DNA from: Comamonadaceae bacterium
GTDB taxonomy: Bacteria > Pseudomonadota > Gammaproteobacteria > Burkholderiales > Burkholderiaceae_C
Assembly: GCA_947452725.1 (NCBI GenBank)
Contig: CANGEG010000002.1
Coordinates: 1-40,350, forward strand
Direction of reading: 5' to 3'
Length of the DNA: 40,350 nucleotides
Position 1 is the stretch's first letter; each line of letters opens with the position of its first letter. The notes beneath the pieces are model-generated. The model saw nothing but the letters and a program-made list of their open reading frames with translations, ran no database searches and was not told the origin of the DNA. Below, one piece after another: positions 26,422-34,757 of the stretch. Position numbers and translations under genes: made by a program.

Positions 26422-27393
26422 TTACTCGAATTTAGCGCCAGACCGCTTCACGATATCGGCATATCGAGTGATTTCGGATTGAATGAAATTTGAAAATTCG
26501 GCCGGTGTGCCACCGCCAATTTCTGCACCTAAGTCATACATGCGTTTTTGTACTTCAGGCGAGTGCAATGCATCATTCAACTCAGCATTTAATTTGCTCA
26601 CGATGCTTGCAGGCATCCCGGCTGGGCCCATGAGTCCATACCAAGACGATGCATAGAGATCGGGTAGGCCTGCTTCATCTAATGTTGGCACGTTGGGCAG
26701 TACAGGATTGCGTTTTTTGGACATCACGCCCAGCGCCCTGAGTTTGCCTCCGGTGATGAAGGGAATGGCGGTGGCGGTATCAAACATTACCGAAATGTGA
26801 CCGGCCATCAAATCAGCCTCTGCTGGCGCTGTACCTTTGTATGGCACATGCATCATGTCAATTTTTGTAGAGCCCATGAACTGAACTGCAGCCAAATGCT
26901 GAGAAGACCCGACGCCTGCGGATCCATAAGTGACCTTACCCGGGTTGGCTTTTGCAAAATTGATCAAATCGGACACCGACTTGATCTGGGAGTTGACCGG
27001 AACAACCAAAAATATAGGAAGGGATGAAACAAACGTAATGGGTGTGAAGTCTTTGATCAGATCAAAAGGCAACTTGGGATAGAGGTGCACATTAATGGCG
27101 TTGGGCGTGATTGATCCCATCAATAAGTTGTAGCCGTCTGGTTTTGCACGTGCAGCGATATCGGTTCCGATGTTTCCTCCTGCACCAGCGCGGTTCTCAA
27201 TAACGATGGGTTGACCTAAGCGCTTGCCCAATGGCTCGGCGATCATTCGCGCAGTGGAGTCGACACCACCGCCAGCTGGCCAAGGCACCATCAGGCGAAT
27301 GGGCTGAGTCGGGTAGTTGGCGCTAGTTTGCGCTGATGCACCAACTGAAATCCAGAGCAAAGCCAAAATTGCAAAGGTATGTACTTTAATCAT
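26422..27393 (-). CDS. TctC/Bug-family periplasmic binding protein (copy 3)
   Basis: A 323-aa exported protein. The signal peptide is residues 1-22 (IKVHTFAILALLWISVGASA, then QTSANYPTQPIRL). The start at 27393 is chosen because GGAGAC lies 8 bases upstream; the open frame extends to 27432 but adds a hydrophilic stretch in front of the leader. Family blocks: VPWPAGGGVDSTARM, ENRAGAGGNIGTDIAAR, DGYNLLMGSITP, GSSQHLAAVQFM and LPNVPTLDEAGLPD. It is the first gene of the eight-gene operon, divergent from the LysR regulator (107 bp between starts), and should be directly under its control. Confidence 0.93.
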   Translation of the reverse strand: MIKVHTFAILALLWISVGASAQTSANYPTQPIRLMVPWPAGGGVDSTARMIAEPLGKRLGQPIVIENRAGAGGNIGTDIAARAKPDGYNLLMGSITPNAINVHLYPKLPFDLIKDFTPITFVSSLPIFLVVPVNSQIKSVSDLINFAKANPGKVTYGSAGVGSSQHLAAVQFMGSTKIDMMHVPYKGTAPAEADLMAGHISVMFDTATAIPFITGGKLRALGVMSKKRNPVLPNVPTLDEAGLPDLYASSWYGLMGPAGMPASIVSKLNAELNDALHSPEVQKRMYDLGAEIGGGTPAEFSNFIQSEITRYADIVKRSGAKFE

Positions 27394-27470
27394 CTCTTGT
27401 CTCCAACAGTATTTATCGTCCTTATTATTCATAAAACGAGCAATTATTCAATCGAAATAAACGCATAATA

Positions 27471-27491
27471 GGAATGATTTAAAATCATTCC
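27471..27491. promoter_or_regulatory. Perfect 21-bp palindrome in the LysR/TctC divergent promoter region
   Basis: GGAATGATTT-A-AAATCATTCC is a perfect 10-bp dyad around one base. It contains T-N11-A (TGATTTAAAATCA), the LysR-box pattern. It ends 9 bp before the LysR start codon, overlapping its leader, and lies about 80-100 bp upstream of the TctC start. This is the expected place for autoregulation plus control of the divergent operon. The rest of the 107-bp gap is AT-rich. Binding by the adjacent LysR protein is inferred. Confidence 0.7.
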
Positions 27492-27500
27492 AGAAAGCAT

Positions 27501-28394
27501 ATGAACCGCAAAATTCCCCCTTTAAATGCTTTGCGTGCTTTTGAAGCCGTGTCCCGCTTGGTGAGCTTTACCAAAGCCGCTGAAGAGCTGTGCGTGACGC
27601 AGGGGGCCGTTAGCCGACAAATCTCTAATTTAGAAGCGTGGCTTGGTTTGAAATTGTTTTCTAGAGGGCGACATACGATTGAGTTGACTCCGCAAGGGCA
27701 ATCCTATTTCGCGGCCATGCGCGACATTTTTGATGAAGTTGATCGTAGTACTCGGCAACTGATGCCCAGAAAAGATGATCGTCTCTTGCGTATCAAGCTT
27801 CCCCCAACATTTGCTATTCGCTGGCTGATGCCTCGTTTGGCAAGATTTCATGCCAAACACCCTGATACGGAAGTTCAAATAACAACATCCCATCAAAGGG
27901 TGAATTTCAAGACAGAAGATATTGATATCAGTATTCATTCTGAACTGGCCCCTCCACAACTACCTGGATTCAAGTTGTTGTTTGAGGAGACCTTGATTCC
28001 TGTGTGCTCACCTGGACTACTCAAAGGTAGCAAGCCGTTGAAGCAGCCAGATGATTTGATGTTTCATGATCGTTTATGTTCGATGAACCGCCCTCACGAT
28101 TGGTCAACTTGGTTGAAGGCAGCCAAGGTCGAATCCATTGATGCGCACGAAGGCCTTAAGTTTGAAAACGCGGCCCTGGCCTACCAGGCTGCTACCAATG
28201 GACTTGGAGTAATGATGGGATTGATGGCGTTTGTACAAGGTGATTTGGCCAGTGGTTTATTGGCTGCACCATTTGATTTGAGCGTTGCGACGAAAGGGGG
28301 TTATTACATTTCATTTTCAGATTCAAAAGAGAAAACACAAAAAATTGTTGAATTTGAAAATTGGCTTTTGCAAGAAATAAGTCCAACGCCTTAG
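27501..28394 (+). CDS. LysR-family transcriptional regulator (GcvA-like)
   Basis: A 297-aa regulator. The winged helix-turn-helix is at residues 5-65: PPLNALRAFEAVSRLVSFTK then AAEELCVTQGAVSRQISNLE, and LFSRGRHTIELTPQG. The PLNALRAFEA opening and the effector-domain features (RLLRIKLPPTFAIRWLMPRL, LPGFKLLFEETLIPVCSP, LGVMMG) place it in the GcvA/AmpR-type subgroup. It is transcribed divergently from the TctC-leuCDB operon and has a perfect palindrome at its start. It probably senses a carboxylic acid linked to that operon. Nothing identifiable lies between its stop and the end of the GMC gene (converging). Confidence 0.93.
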   Translation: MNRKIPPLNALRAFEAVSRLVSFTKAAEELCVTQGAVSRQISNLEAWLGLKLFSRGRHTIELTPQGQSYFAAMRDIFDEVDRSTRQLMPRKDDRLLRIKLPPTFAIRWLMPRLARFHAKHPDTEVQITTSHQRVNFKTEDIDISIHSELAPPQLPGFKLLFEETLIPVCSPGLLKGSKPLKQPDDLMFHDRLCSMNRPHDWSTWLKAAKVESIDAHEGLKFENAALAYQAATNGLGVMMGLMAFVQGDLASGLLAAPFDLSVATKGGYYISFSDSKEKTQKIVEFENWLLQEISPTP

Positions 28395-28534
28395 CATCCC
28401 TTGCCGCAATGCTCACTCCTCTAGTGTCGGAAAAAAATCGTGAAGATCACTGGATCTTGTTGTTGCCATGTTGTGTTGCCGAACGACTGTAATCCAAAGT
28501 ATTCAAATTTAAAGTCCAATCAAAATCGTCATGA

Positions 28535-30139
28535 TCAATGGTGCGTAGATGCCAAAATCATGTCTGCCCCTTTTTCTGCAACCATCAAAGTGGGCGCATT
28601 GGAATTGCCCGAGGTGCAACTGGGCAGGATCGATGCATCCACTACGCGAAGGCCTTGCAAACCCCTCACCCTTAATTGCGGATCAACCACTGCATTTCCA
28701 CTGGCGCCCATCCGACAAGTTCCTACCAAGTGATAACCTGAAACACCTTTCTCTCGTGCATAGTCGATCCATTGCGCATCCGATTGGGTTGCTGTGCCTG
28801 GTAAAGTTTCCTCAATCCCCCAGCGACGTAGCGCTGGCATGGAGAAGATCTCGCGCGCCAAACGCAAGCCAGTTAACAATGCGCTGCAATCACCTGCTTC
28901 ACTTAAGTAATTCGGCTGGATAGACGGCATTTGCGCTGGGTCAGTTGAGCAAATAAGAACAGAGCCTTTGCTTTGAGGGTAGGACTGGTACACAGAGATT
29001 GTCATTCCGCCCTGACGCTCTAGTTGATAAGTTCCTGGCTCGAAACTTGCCGGAGCAAAGCTCAGCTGCAAGTCCGGCGCATCTAAAGTTGGAGTACTCT
29101 TGGCAAACGCAGCGCAAGAACTGGCTCCCATCGTAAGCACACCACGTCCCCTCGCCACGTAGTTTAGAAGTTCAGAAGCCAATGCAATGCCACGCGTACG
29201 TTCGTTCAGTGTCCCTGTACCGCTGACTCGTTGGGTCAGGCGCACAGAATAATGATCCTGTAAATTTTGACCCACACCTGCTTGATCTAAAACTACTGGA
29301 ATACCCAGTGAGTCAAGCAGCTTGGCAGGCCCTACCCCCGAGAGCTGCAGCAATTGGGGGGAGCGAATCGAGCCACAGGAAATAATTATTTCTTTACGTG
29401 CTTTCACGTACAAGGTCTGCCCATCACACAGCACCTGCGCTCCTACTGCACGCGTGCCTTCAAAGACTATTCTTTGCGCTAGGGCGTTTGTCTTAATGCG
29501 CAGATTGAGGCGCGCTCGCGCAATGCGTAAATAAGTTTGCGCCGGACCCATTCGAAAACGACCTTGCCGATTTTGATGAAAGGCGGCAGCACCCTCTCGC
29601 TCGACACCGTTCAAAGTATCACGGACCATTAAGCCAGCTTGACCGCAAGCTTGCAAAAATGCACTACTCAAGTAGTGTTGCTTAACGAAGCTCGATACGG
29701 GCATTCGCTTGTGCGGAGCAGCGCCATCGATATTCTCTAATCTATCGTAAATGGGTAGAACGTCATCAAAGGACCATCCTTCGCAGCCCTCTTCAAGCCA
29801 ACGTTTGTGTTCAGCTTGTGCGCTGCGGACATACAGCATTCCATTCAATGATCCAGTCCCACCCAACATCTTTCCTTGTGGATAAGCTATCACGCGACCG
29901 TTGCTGGATGCTTGAGGTTCAGACCCATAGCGCCAACTCAGATTTGGATTGTCTAAGAGGCTTAGAAAACCTGCAGGAATATGTATAAACGGACTGCGAT
30001 CGCGAGGGCCAGCTTCTAAAAGTAAGACCTCAAATTTCCCGTTTTCCGAAAGCCGGTCGGCCAAAACGCAACCTGCACTGCCACCGCCGACGATGAGGTA
30101 ATCAACCTCTTGCTGTGCTAGGGGGGATTGAATGCCCAT
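28535..30139 (-). CDS. GMC-family FAD oxidoreductase (choline dehydrogenase-like)
   Basis: A 534-aa cytosolic alcohol dehydrogenase/oxidase. The FAD motif is at the N-terminus (DYLIVGGGSAGCVLADRLSE, then LLLEAGP). The GMC signatures are GKMLGGTGSLNGMLYVRS near 85 and SCGSIRSPQLLQLSGVGPA near 255. The catalytic His is in SGYHLVGTCRMG near 480, followed by VVDPQLRVRGLQGLRVVDAS. The start at 30139 has GAAGG upstream; a TTG at 30181 would add 14 residues. It oxidises a primary or secondary alcohol to aldehyde or ketone. It is the last gene of the SMP-30/TctC/YciI/GMC operon. Confidence 0.92.
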   Translation of the reverse strand: MGIQSPLAQQEVDYLIVGGGSAGCVLADRLSENGKFEVLLLEAGPRDRSPFIHIPAGFLSLLDNPNLSWRYGSEPQASSNGRVIAYPQGKMLGGTGSLNGMLYVRSAQAEHKRWLEEGCEGWSFDDVLPIYDRLENIDGAAPHKRMPVSSFVKQHYLSSAFLQACGQAGLMVRDTLNGVEREGAAAFHQNRQGRFRMGPAQTYLRIARARLNLRIKTNALAQRIVFEGTRAVGAQVLCDGQTLYVKARKEIIISCGSIRSPQLLQLSGVGPAKLLDSLGIPVVLDQAGVGQNLQDHYSVRLTQRVSGTGTLNERTRGIALASELLNYVARGRGVLTMGASSCAAFAKSTPTLDAPDLQLSFAPASFEPGTYQLERQGGMTISVYQSYPQSKGSVLICSTDPAQMPSIQPNYLSEAGDCSALLTGLRLAREIFSMPALRRWGIEETLPGTATQSDAQWIDYAREKGVSGYHLVGTCRMGASGNAVVDPQLRVRGLQGLRVVDASILPSCTSGNSNAPTLMVAEKGADMILASTHH

Positions 30140-30187
30140 GCCGAAACCTTCGTTGGATTGTTGTTTTGCTGTGAGGCTCAATGAGCC

Positions 30188-30481
30188 CTAAGCACAGCGC
30201 TGAAAATCAAAAAATGATTTACGCCAAGGAATGACTTGAACAGTGTCAAATACTCCCCCAGTTCGAAATGGGTCGCCGGCTGCGAAATTTTCAGCAGCGA
30301 GTCGATCCTCCGTATTCAGAATGATGAGGCCCCCAATCGGTAGCCCTGCCTCATCCAGCATGGCGCCTCCCGCTAGCATGATGTCTTGACGTTCGCTAAG
30401 GTACTTGAGATGTGCCTCGCGCAGCTGTGCACGTAATACACTGGCCCCAGATTTGTCGTAAGCAATGATGGCAAAAGGCAT
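30188..30481 (-). CDS. YciI-family protein
   Basis: A 97-aa small cytosolic protein with a ferredoxin-like fold. MPFAIIAYDKSGASVLRAQL begins the domain, with the conserved His in REAHLKYL, the Asp/Glu region LAGGAMLDEAGLPIGG, and the pattern AAENFAAGDPF with the GDPF signature of YciI. The start at 30481 has a strong AAGGAGT site; 23 further in-frame codons upstream overlap the TctC gene and are unlikely. YciI proteins resemble muconolactone isomerase and act, where known, as small hydrolases or dehalogenating/isomerising enzymes in ring catabolism. The exact reaction here is unknown. Confidence 0.92.
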   Translation of the reverse strand: MPFAIIAYDKSGASVLRAQLREAHLKYLSERQDIMLAGGAMLDEAGLPIGGLIILNTEDRLAAENFAAGDPFRTGGVFDTVQVIPWRKSFFDFQRCA

Positions 30482-30507
30482 TGTTGACTCCTTGATTTTT
30501 GTTTCGA

Positions 30508-31476
30508 TCAACTTGCCGTGATTGAAGCCGACCGGATGATTTTTCCCCATGTCGCCATTTCCCGCACAAGAAATGAATTGAACTCGCCCGGGGTACTTCC
30601 TACAGGGTCGGTGCCGCTGGCAATCAAAAGTTCCCGCATTGCTGATACTTTCAAAATATTTAGTAATTCATTGCTGATCAATCCAACAACCGAAGGGTCG
30701 GTGCCAGCGGGTGCCAGTAGCCCGGTCCATGCACTCACATCAAATGGCTTTGCGATCAATTCTGCAACCGTGCGTACATCGGGCAACAAAGGGGAGCGCT
30801 GCGCGGTAGATGTCGCAAGTGCGCGCAACTTGCCGGACTTGATGAGTGGCGCGGCGCCAACAACGTTGCCGAACATCAGGTCTACATGACCACCCATCAC
30901 ATCCGTCAATGCAGGCCCGGTTCCTTTGTAAGCGACATGCACCATCGAGATACCTGCTTGGAGACAAAAAAGCTCCATGGCAAGGTGATCAGCAGTTCCA
31001 CTACCGGTCGATGCAAATGTCAGTTTTTCACTTTTGGCGCGCGTCATCAAATCGTTTAAAGACCTGATGGGCGAGGCCGCCTGAACAACCAAGATAAAAG
31101 GAGATTGCACAAGTAAGCTGATTGGAGAAAACGCTTGCGCAGTGTCAAAAGGCAACGTCCTCATCAACCACGGATTGGTTACAAGGGGCACACTGGTCAG
31201 CAACAAGGTGTATCCATCGGCGGCCGATTTGGCAACGTAATCAGAGGCGATGACGGTGCTGGCGCCCGCCTTGTTGTCAATCAATACAGGTTGTCCTATG
31301 GCCTCCGCAAGGCGAGGAGCGAACGCGCGAGCCACCATATCGGTGCTGCCGCCAGGGGGGAAGGGTACAACGAACTTGACGGGCTTAGCTGGGTATGTAT
31401 TTGCGGCCCGTGCGGGTTTTGCTAATGCAACCAGCCCAGCTGCACTTAAATAAGCCAAAGTATCACGACGTTTCAT
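30508..31476 (-). CDS. TctC/Bug-family periplasmic binding protein (copy 4)
   Basis: A 322-aa exported protein with a short leader (MKRRDTLAYLSAAGLVALAKPARA, cut before ANTYPAKP; Tat-like RR). Family blocks: KFVVPFPPGGSTDMVARAFA, DNKAGASTVIASDYVAKSAADG, GTADHLAMELFCLQAG and LPDVRTVAELIAKPFD. AAGGAAAC precedes the ATG. It lies between the SMP-30 gene (65 bp downstream of it) and the YciI gene (26 bp), so it should be co-transcribed with this catabolic set and could deliver its substrate. Confidence 0.92.
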   Translation of the reverse strand: MKRRDTLAYLSAAGLVALAKPARAANTYPAKPVKFVVPFPPGGSTDMVARAFAPRLAEAIGQPVLIDNKAGASTVIASDYVAKSAADGYTLLLTSVPLVTNPWLMRTLPFDTAQAFSPISLLVQSPFILVVQAASPIRSLNDLMTRAKSEKLTFASTGSGTADHLAMELFCLQAGISMVHVAYKGTGPALTDVMGGHVDLMFGNVVGAAPLIKSGKLRALATSTAQRSPLLPDVRTVAELIAKPFDVSAWTGLLAPAGTDPSVVGLISNELLNILKVSAMRELLIASGTDPVGSTPGEFNSFLVREMATWGKIIRSASITAS

Positions 31477-31541
31477 TGGGTTTCCTTTTGACTTGCATAC
31501 ACATAGACAACACCATTTAGGGGGAGGTTCTGTGACCTAGT

Positions 31542-32456
31542 TCAAGCATTAAAGTTAAGCTTCAGCCCGGCTTCTGGCCATGGCATAGACACCAGTTGAC
31601 CCGTCTCACTTAAGGTGATGTAGGCCGTTTTCAAACCATCGCCGCCAAAGCAAATGTTCGTAACGTAACTGTCTGGGAATTTCACTTGGCGTAACAAGTC
31701 CCCTGCGGGCGAAATGACCGATATATGGCCTGTCATGAGCGTCGCCACACAGATGTTTCCGGACTCATCCAAGGCCAAGCTGTCAAACCTCTGAAATCCT
31801 GGAAGGCCGCATACCAAACGACCACCGTTTTGCGAAGGGAAGTCCAACTTCTTGATTTTTCCCGGTGCGATGACATCGAACGCCCAAAGTCGGGAGGTCT
31901 CAGTTTCAGCCACATAGAGAATTAGGCCATCTGGGGATAAGCCTACGCCATTGGGAGCTTGAATCGGATAGACCAACTCGCTGATAAAAGAGCCATCTGC
32001 TAACGCATAGTAGAGGCCACCGTGGTCACGAGATCTTGCGCGTTTTTTGCCGAAGTCGGTAAAGTAAAAACCACCGTTCTTGTCAAAGACCAAGTCATTG
32101 GGCGCGCTGAGCCGATGGCCTTGACAGGAATCGTACAAAGTCTCAGTCACACCGGTGTGCCAATTCACTTTTTGAATGCTGCCCCCTTCGTAATTGAGCG
32201 CAGGGCCGGATGACGTGAAATGGCCTTGCGCGTAGTTGTTGCCCCCGTTGTTACAGACATACAAAGCGCCGTCTGGGCCTATCGCAGCCCCATTCGGACC
32301 ACCGCCACAGTCTGCCACGATGCTGAGTTCGCCGTTCGCGCTTACGCGGCGAATCAGACCCGCCCTCATTTCTACAAAGATGACGGAGCCATCCTGCATA
32401 GCCACGGGGCCTTCCGGAAAGAGCAGACCTTCGGCAAGTTTTTTCAAGATTTGCAT
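31542..32456 (-). CDS. SMP-30/gluconolactonase-family lactonase
   Basis: A six-bladed beta-propeller metal-dependent hydrolase. LAEGLLFPEGPVAMQDGSVI carries the N-terminal metal glutamate, CGGGPNGAAIGPDGALYVCNN the first Asn site, RLSAPNDLVFDKNGGFYFTD the second Asn, and QAPNGVGLSPDGLILYVAET the later blade. DSLALDESGNICVATL contains the catalytic-type Asp. The start at 32456 gives the usual N-terminus and 304 aa; a frame extending to ATG 32522 adds 22 residues that overlap an AT-rich dyad and seem untranslated. Neither start has a strong ribosome site. It is probably an intracellular sugar- or alkyl-lactone hydrolase, first gene of the operon ending with the GMC oxidoreductase. Confidence 0.87.
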   Translation of the reverse strand: MQILKKLAEGLLFPEGPVAMQDGSVIFVEMRAGLIRRVSANGELSIVADCGGGPNGAAIGPDGALYVCNNGGNNYAQGHFTSSGPALNYEGGSIQKVNWHTGVTETLYDSCQGHRLSAPNDLVFDKNGGFYFTDFGKKRARSRDHGGLYYALADGSFISELVYPIQAPNGVGLSPDGLILYVAETETSRLWAFDVIAPGKIKKLDFPSQNGGRLVCGLPGFQRFDSLALDESGNICVATLMTGHISVISPAGDLLRQVKFPDSYVTNICFGGDGLKTAYITLSETGQLVSMPWPEAGLKLNFNA

Positions 32457-32520
32457 CGCTTTGTGTATGACCTTGTGGACACGGCTGAAAATTTCAACCA
32501 AAGCCACATGAGTTAATTGC

Positions 32521-32551
32521 AATAAGATATGAATTAAATTAATGTCTTATT
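32521..32551. promoter_or_regulatory. Inverted repeat upstream of the SMP-30 operon
   Basis: AATAAGA (32521-32527) and TCTTATT (32545-32551) are perfect 7-bp arms around a 17-bp AT-rich core. It lies about 65-95 bp before the preferred SMP-30 start, a normal operator position. The regulator is not encoded in the window as far as I can tell. Confidence 0.4.
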
Positions 32552-33077
32552 TATTTGCGCACCAATAAATGTAGCCTAATTTTGTTCCTTGAAAAAACAA
32601 AATAAATCATGTCAAAGCTTTGGGGGACTGCAATTCATGGGTGCATTTGAGGTGCAATTAAATGGCTAAAAATGGACTTCTGACGCCAATTTTCAACGAG
32701 AGTTTCGTCTCCTATTGCGGGCTGTAGTTCCCGCATGATTATGGGAAAACAGCCCGCTTAAGGTCAAGTTTTGACAGACGTTGAGTTCGTGCCAATCACT
32801 GCTTACCCACGTTAAAGATGAAAGGCTAGCCTCATCGCGTTCAGACCTCTCGCACTGGTCACTACGCTTGCTGCCAATGTGGTTGTTAATGCAGTGCCGG
32901 AGATTAAAGCCCAAGGCCAACTTTTACAGAAAATGTACAAATATTGAAGTTATCAGCCCACAAATAATGAAATGCATGCGCTATACCTATAGCTACAGTC
33001 ATGTCGCTGACATGACCTGAGTCGTAGCAAATAGACCTACAGTGATTGGTTAATTTTGTGTCTGGAAATTTACTTTA
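32552..33077. other. 526-bp intergenic stretch with a large hairpin
   Basis: No coding frame here is convincing. At 32717-32757 an inverted repeat pairs GCGGGCTGT with ACAGCCCGC (9 bp). Inside, TTCCC/GGGAA arms extend the stem around a 10-12 nt loop. It has no T-run and faces neither gene end, so it is not an obvious terminator. It resembles an isolated mobile-element end or a structured leader. The region is AT-rich upstream of the M20 gene, which also lacks a clear ribosome site. Confidence 0.45.
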
Positions 33078-34349
33078 ATGATTGGGCTCAGCATGTTGAA
33101 CATCGGTGCTTTATTTTCATCCGCACTTTTTACTTCGGTATTCTTATGGGCTCCAGTTGCACAGGCCGCAACAGACCTCGCGCTCGTTACGGCCGCTAAG
33201 AATGCACAGACTGAGCTTATCGAGAGCCTTCGGCAAATGGTCATGATCGAGTCAGGCAGCGCGGACTTAAAGGGCTTGGCACAAATGGCAAATTTAGTTG
33301 AGTCGCGTCTGAACGCACTGGGATTTGCCACAGAGCGCCATAAAACATCCACCGGCGCAGGTGCAGACATCGTTGTTGGAAAACTGCAAGGGACCGGCCA
33401 GAAAAAGTTCATGCTGCAAGCTCACATGGACACCGTTTATCAAGTCGGCATCCTGAGTACGCAGGGCTATAAAGTCGACGGCAACCTCATTTATGGCCCC
33501 GGCATTGCGGACGACAAAGGAGGCATCGCGGTCATTTTGCACAGTCTGGCCATTCTCAAAGAGCAAGGTTGGAAAGACTATGCCCAACTCACCGTGATGT
33601 TCAATCCTGATGAAGAAGTGGGCTCCATTGGCTCGGGAGAACTTATCTCCCAATTGGCTGATCAACACGACGTTGTGCTGTCCTGCGAACCCACGGCTGC
33701 CAAAGCAATTGCCAAAAACGAAGCGGTACTTTTGGGGGCCAGCGGCGCCACGCGCATTGACATGCAAGTGAATGGAAAGGCCTCGCATGCGGGCGCCGCC
33801 CCCGATTTGGGGCGTAACGCTTTGGTTGAACTGAGTCATCAGATTGTGCAAACCCGAGACGCCTACAAAAGCATTCCCGGGGTACAGCTGAATTGGACCA
33901 TTTCACAGGCGGGTACTGTACGCAATCAAATTCCCGATAAAGCTATGGCATTAGCCGATGTGCGCACCACTTTGCCAGGGGCTGCTGAAAAATTGCAAGC
34001 TGCCCTACAAAACATGGTCAACACCCAAAAGCTGATTCCCGAAACAGAAACCCGCGTTACGCTTTTCGGTGGCCGTCCACCTTACCAAGGCGGCGCCAAA
34101 GCCAAAGCTTTGGCCGACAAAGCACAGGCCATTTATCTAGAACTGGACCGAAAACTGGACATCGTTCCTATGACGGGGGGCGCAACGGATGCGGCATTTG
34201 CTGCGCGCTCGGACAAAGCTGCGGTCATTGAAAGCTTTGGATTGGCGGGATGGGGTTATCACGCCAAGGACGAATACATAGAAGTTGATTCGATCGTGCC
34301 ACGGCTGTATTTGATGACCCGAATTTTGATGGAGTTGGGCAAACAGTGA
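33078..34349 (+). CDS. Secreted M20-family metallopeptidase (glutamate carboxypeptidase-like)
   Basis: A 423-aa protein resembling carboxypeptidase G2. The signal peptide runs to about residue 30 (LFSSALFTSVFLWAPVAQA). Zinc and catalytic residues are visible: His116 in LQAHMDTVY with Asp118, Asp145 in GPGIADDKGG, Glu179/Glu180 in FNPDEEVGS, Glu204 in SCEPT, and the last His in GWGYHAKDEY near 395. A dimerisation domain (about 215-320) with GKASHAGAAPDLGRNAL separates the halves. It removes C-terminal glutamate or another residue from peptides or folate-type amides in the periplasm. It is divergent from the SMP-30 operon and otherwise alone. Confidence 0.92.
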   Translation: MIGLSMLNIGALFSSALFTSVFLWAPVAQAATDLALVTAAKNAQTELIESLRQMVMIESGSADLKGLAQMANLVESRLNALGFATERHKTSTGAGADIVVGKLQGTGQKKFMLQAHMDTVYQVGILSTQGYKVDGNLIYGPGIADDKGGIAVILHSLAILKEQGWKDYAQLTVMFNPDEEVGSIGSGELISQLADQHDVVLSCEPTAAKAIAKNEAVLLGASGATRIDMQVNGKASHAGAAPDLGRNALVELSHQIVQTRDAYKSIPGVQLNWTISQAGTVRNQIPDKAMALADVRTTLPGAAEKLQAALQNMVNTQKLIPETETRVTLFGGRPPYQGGAKAKALADKAQAIYLELDRKLDIVPMTGGATDAAFAARSDKAAVIESFGLAGWGYHAKDEYIEVDSIVPRLYLMTRILMELGKQ

Positions 34350-34757
34350 TCCAATACAGGATAGTTCCTCTATTGCAAAATCTGCAAGTCTTTCTAGCTT
34401 CGTTTAAACGCCCTCAAATTTGACTGAGCTGAACATATAAAGGAGCTTTTGCATTCATAAAAGATTTTTTGCGTGCCCAAGCAACTTCCTGCAGCGCAGT
34501 CATAGATGCCGGCGAACTCAACGGCCTAGATTAGAAGTTCATCCACGTCTGACAATCTAACCTTATCCAGGCGCACAGAAGCCATCCACTTGAGATGCTT
34601 AAAATTCCTCGGAGTTTCGATAAAGAACAAGCGCGCTCGTCCTTGGCAACATCGAAGCCTTGAGGTGGATTTTTAGGTCGAGCTTCGTTAGGACAGAAGC
34701 TTAGACCACCAAGCCACTCATCAGAATTTCGACTGCAACCGCACAGAAAGATACGGC
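34350..34757. other. 408-bp intergenic stretch between M20 and TctC copy 5
   Basis: I see no supported gene. A 76-codon open frame on the minus strand (34531-34761) would begin with TTG overlapping the TctC stop; it has six cysteines and tryptophans, no ribosome site and no family I recognise, so it is not called. No terminator with a T-run is evident for either converging gene. Composition shifts here toward the GC-richer right flank. Confidence 0.45.
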
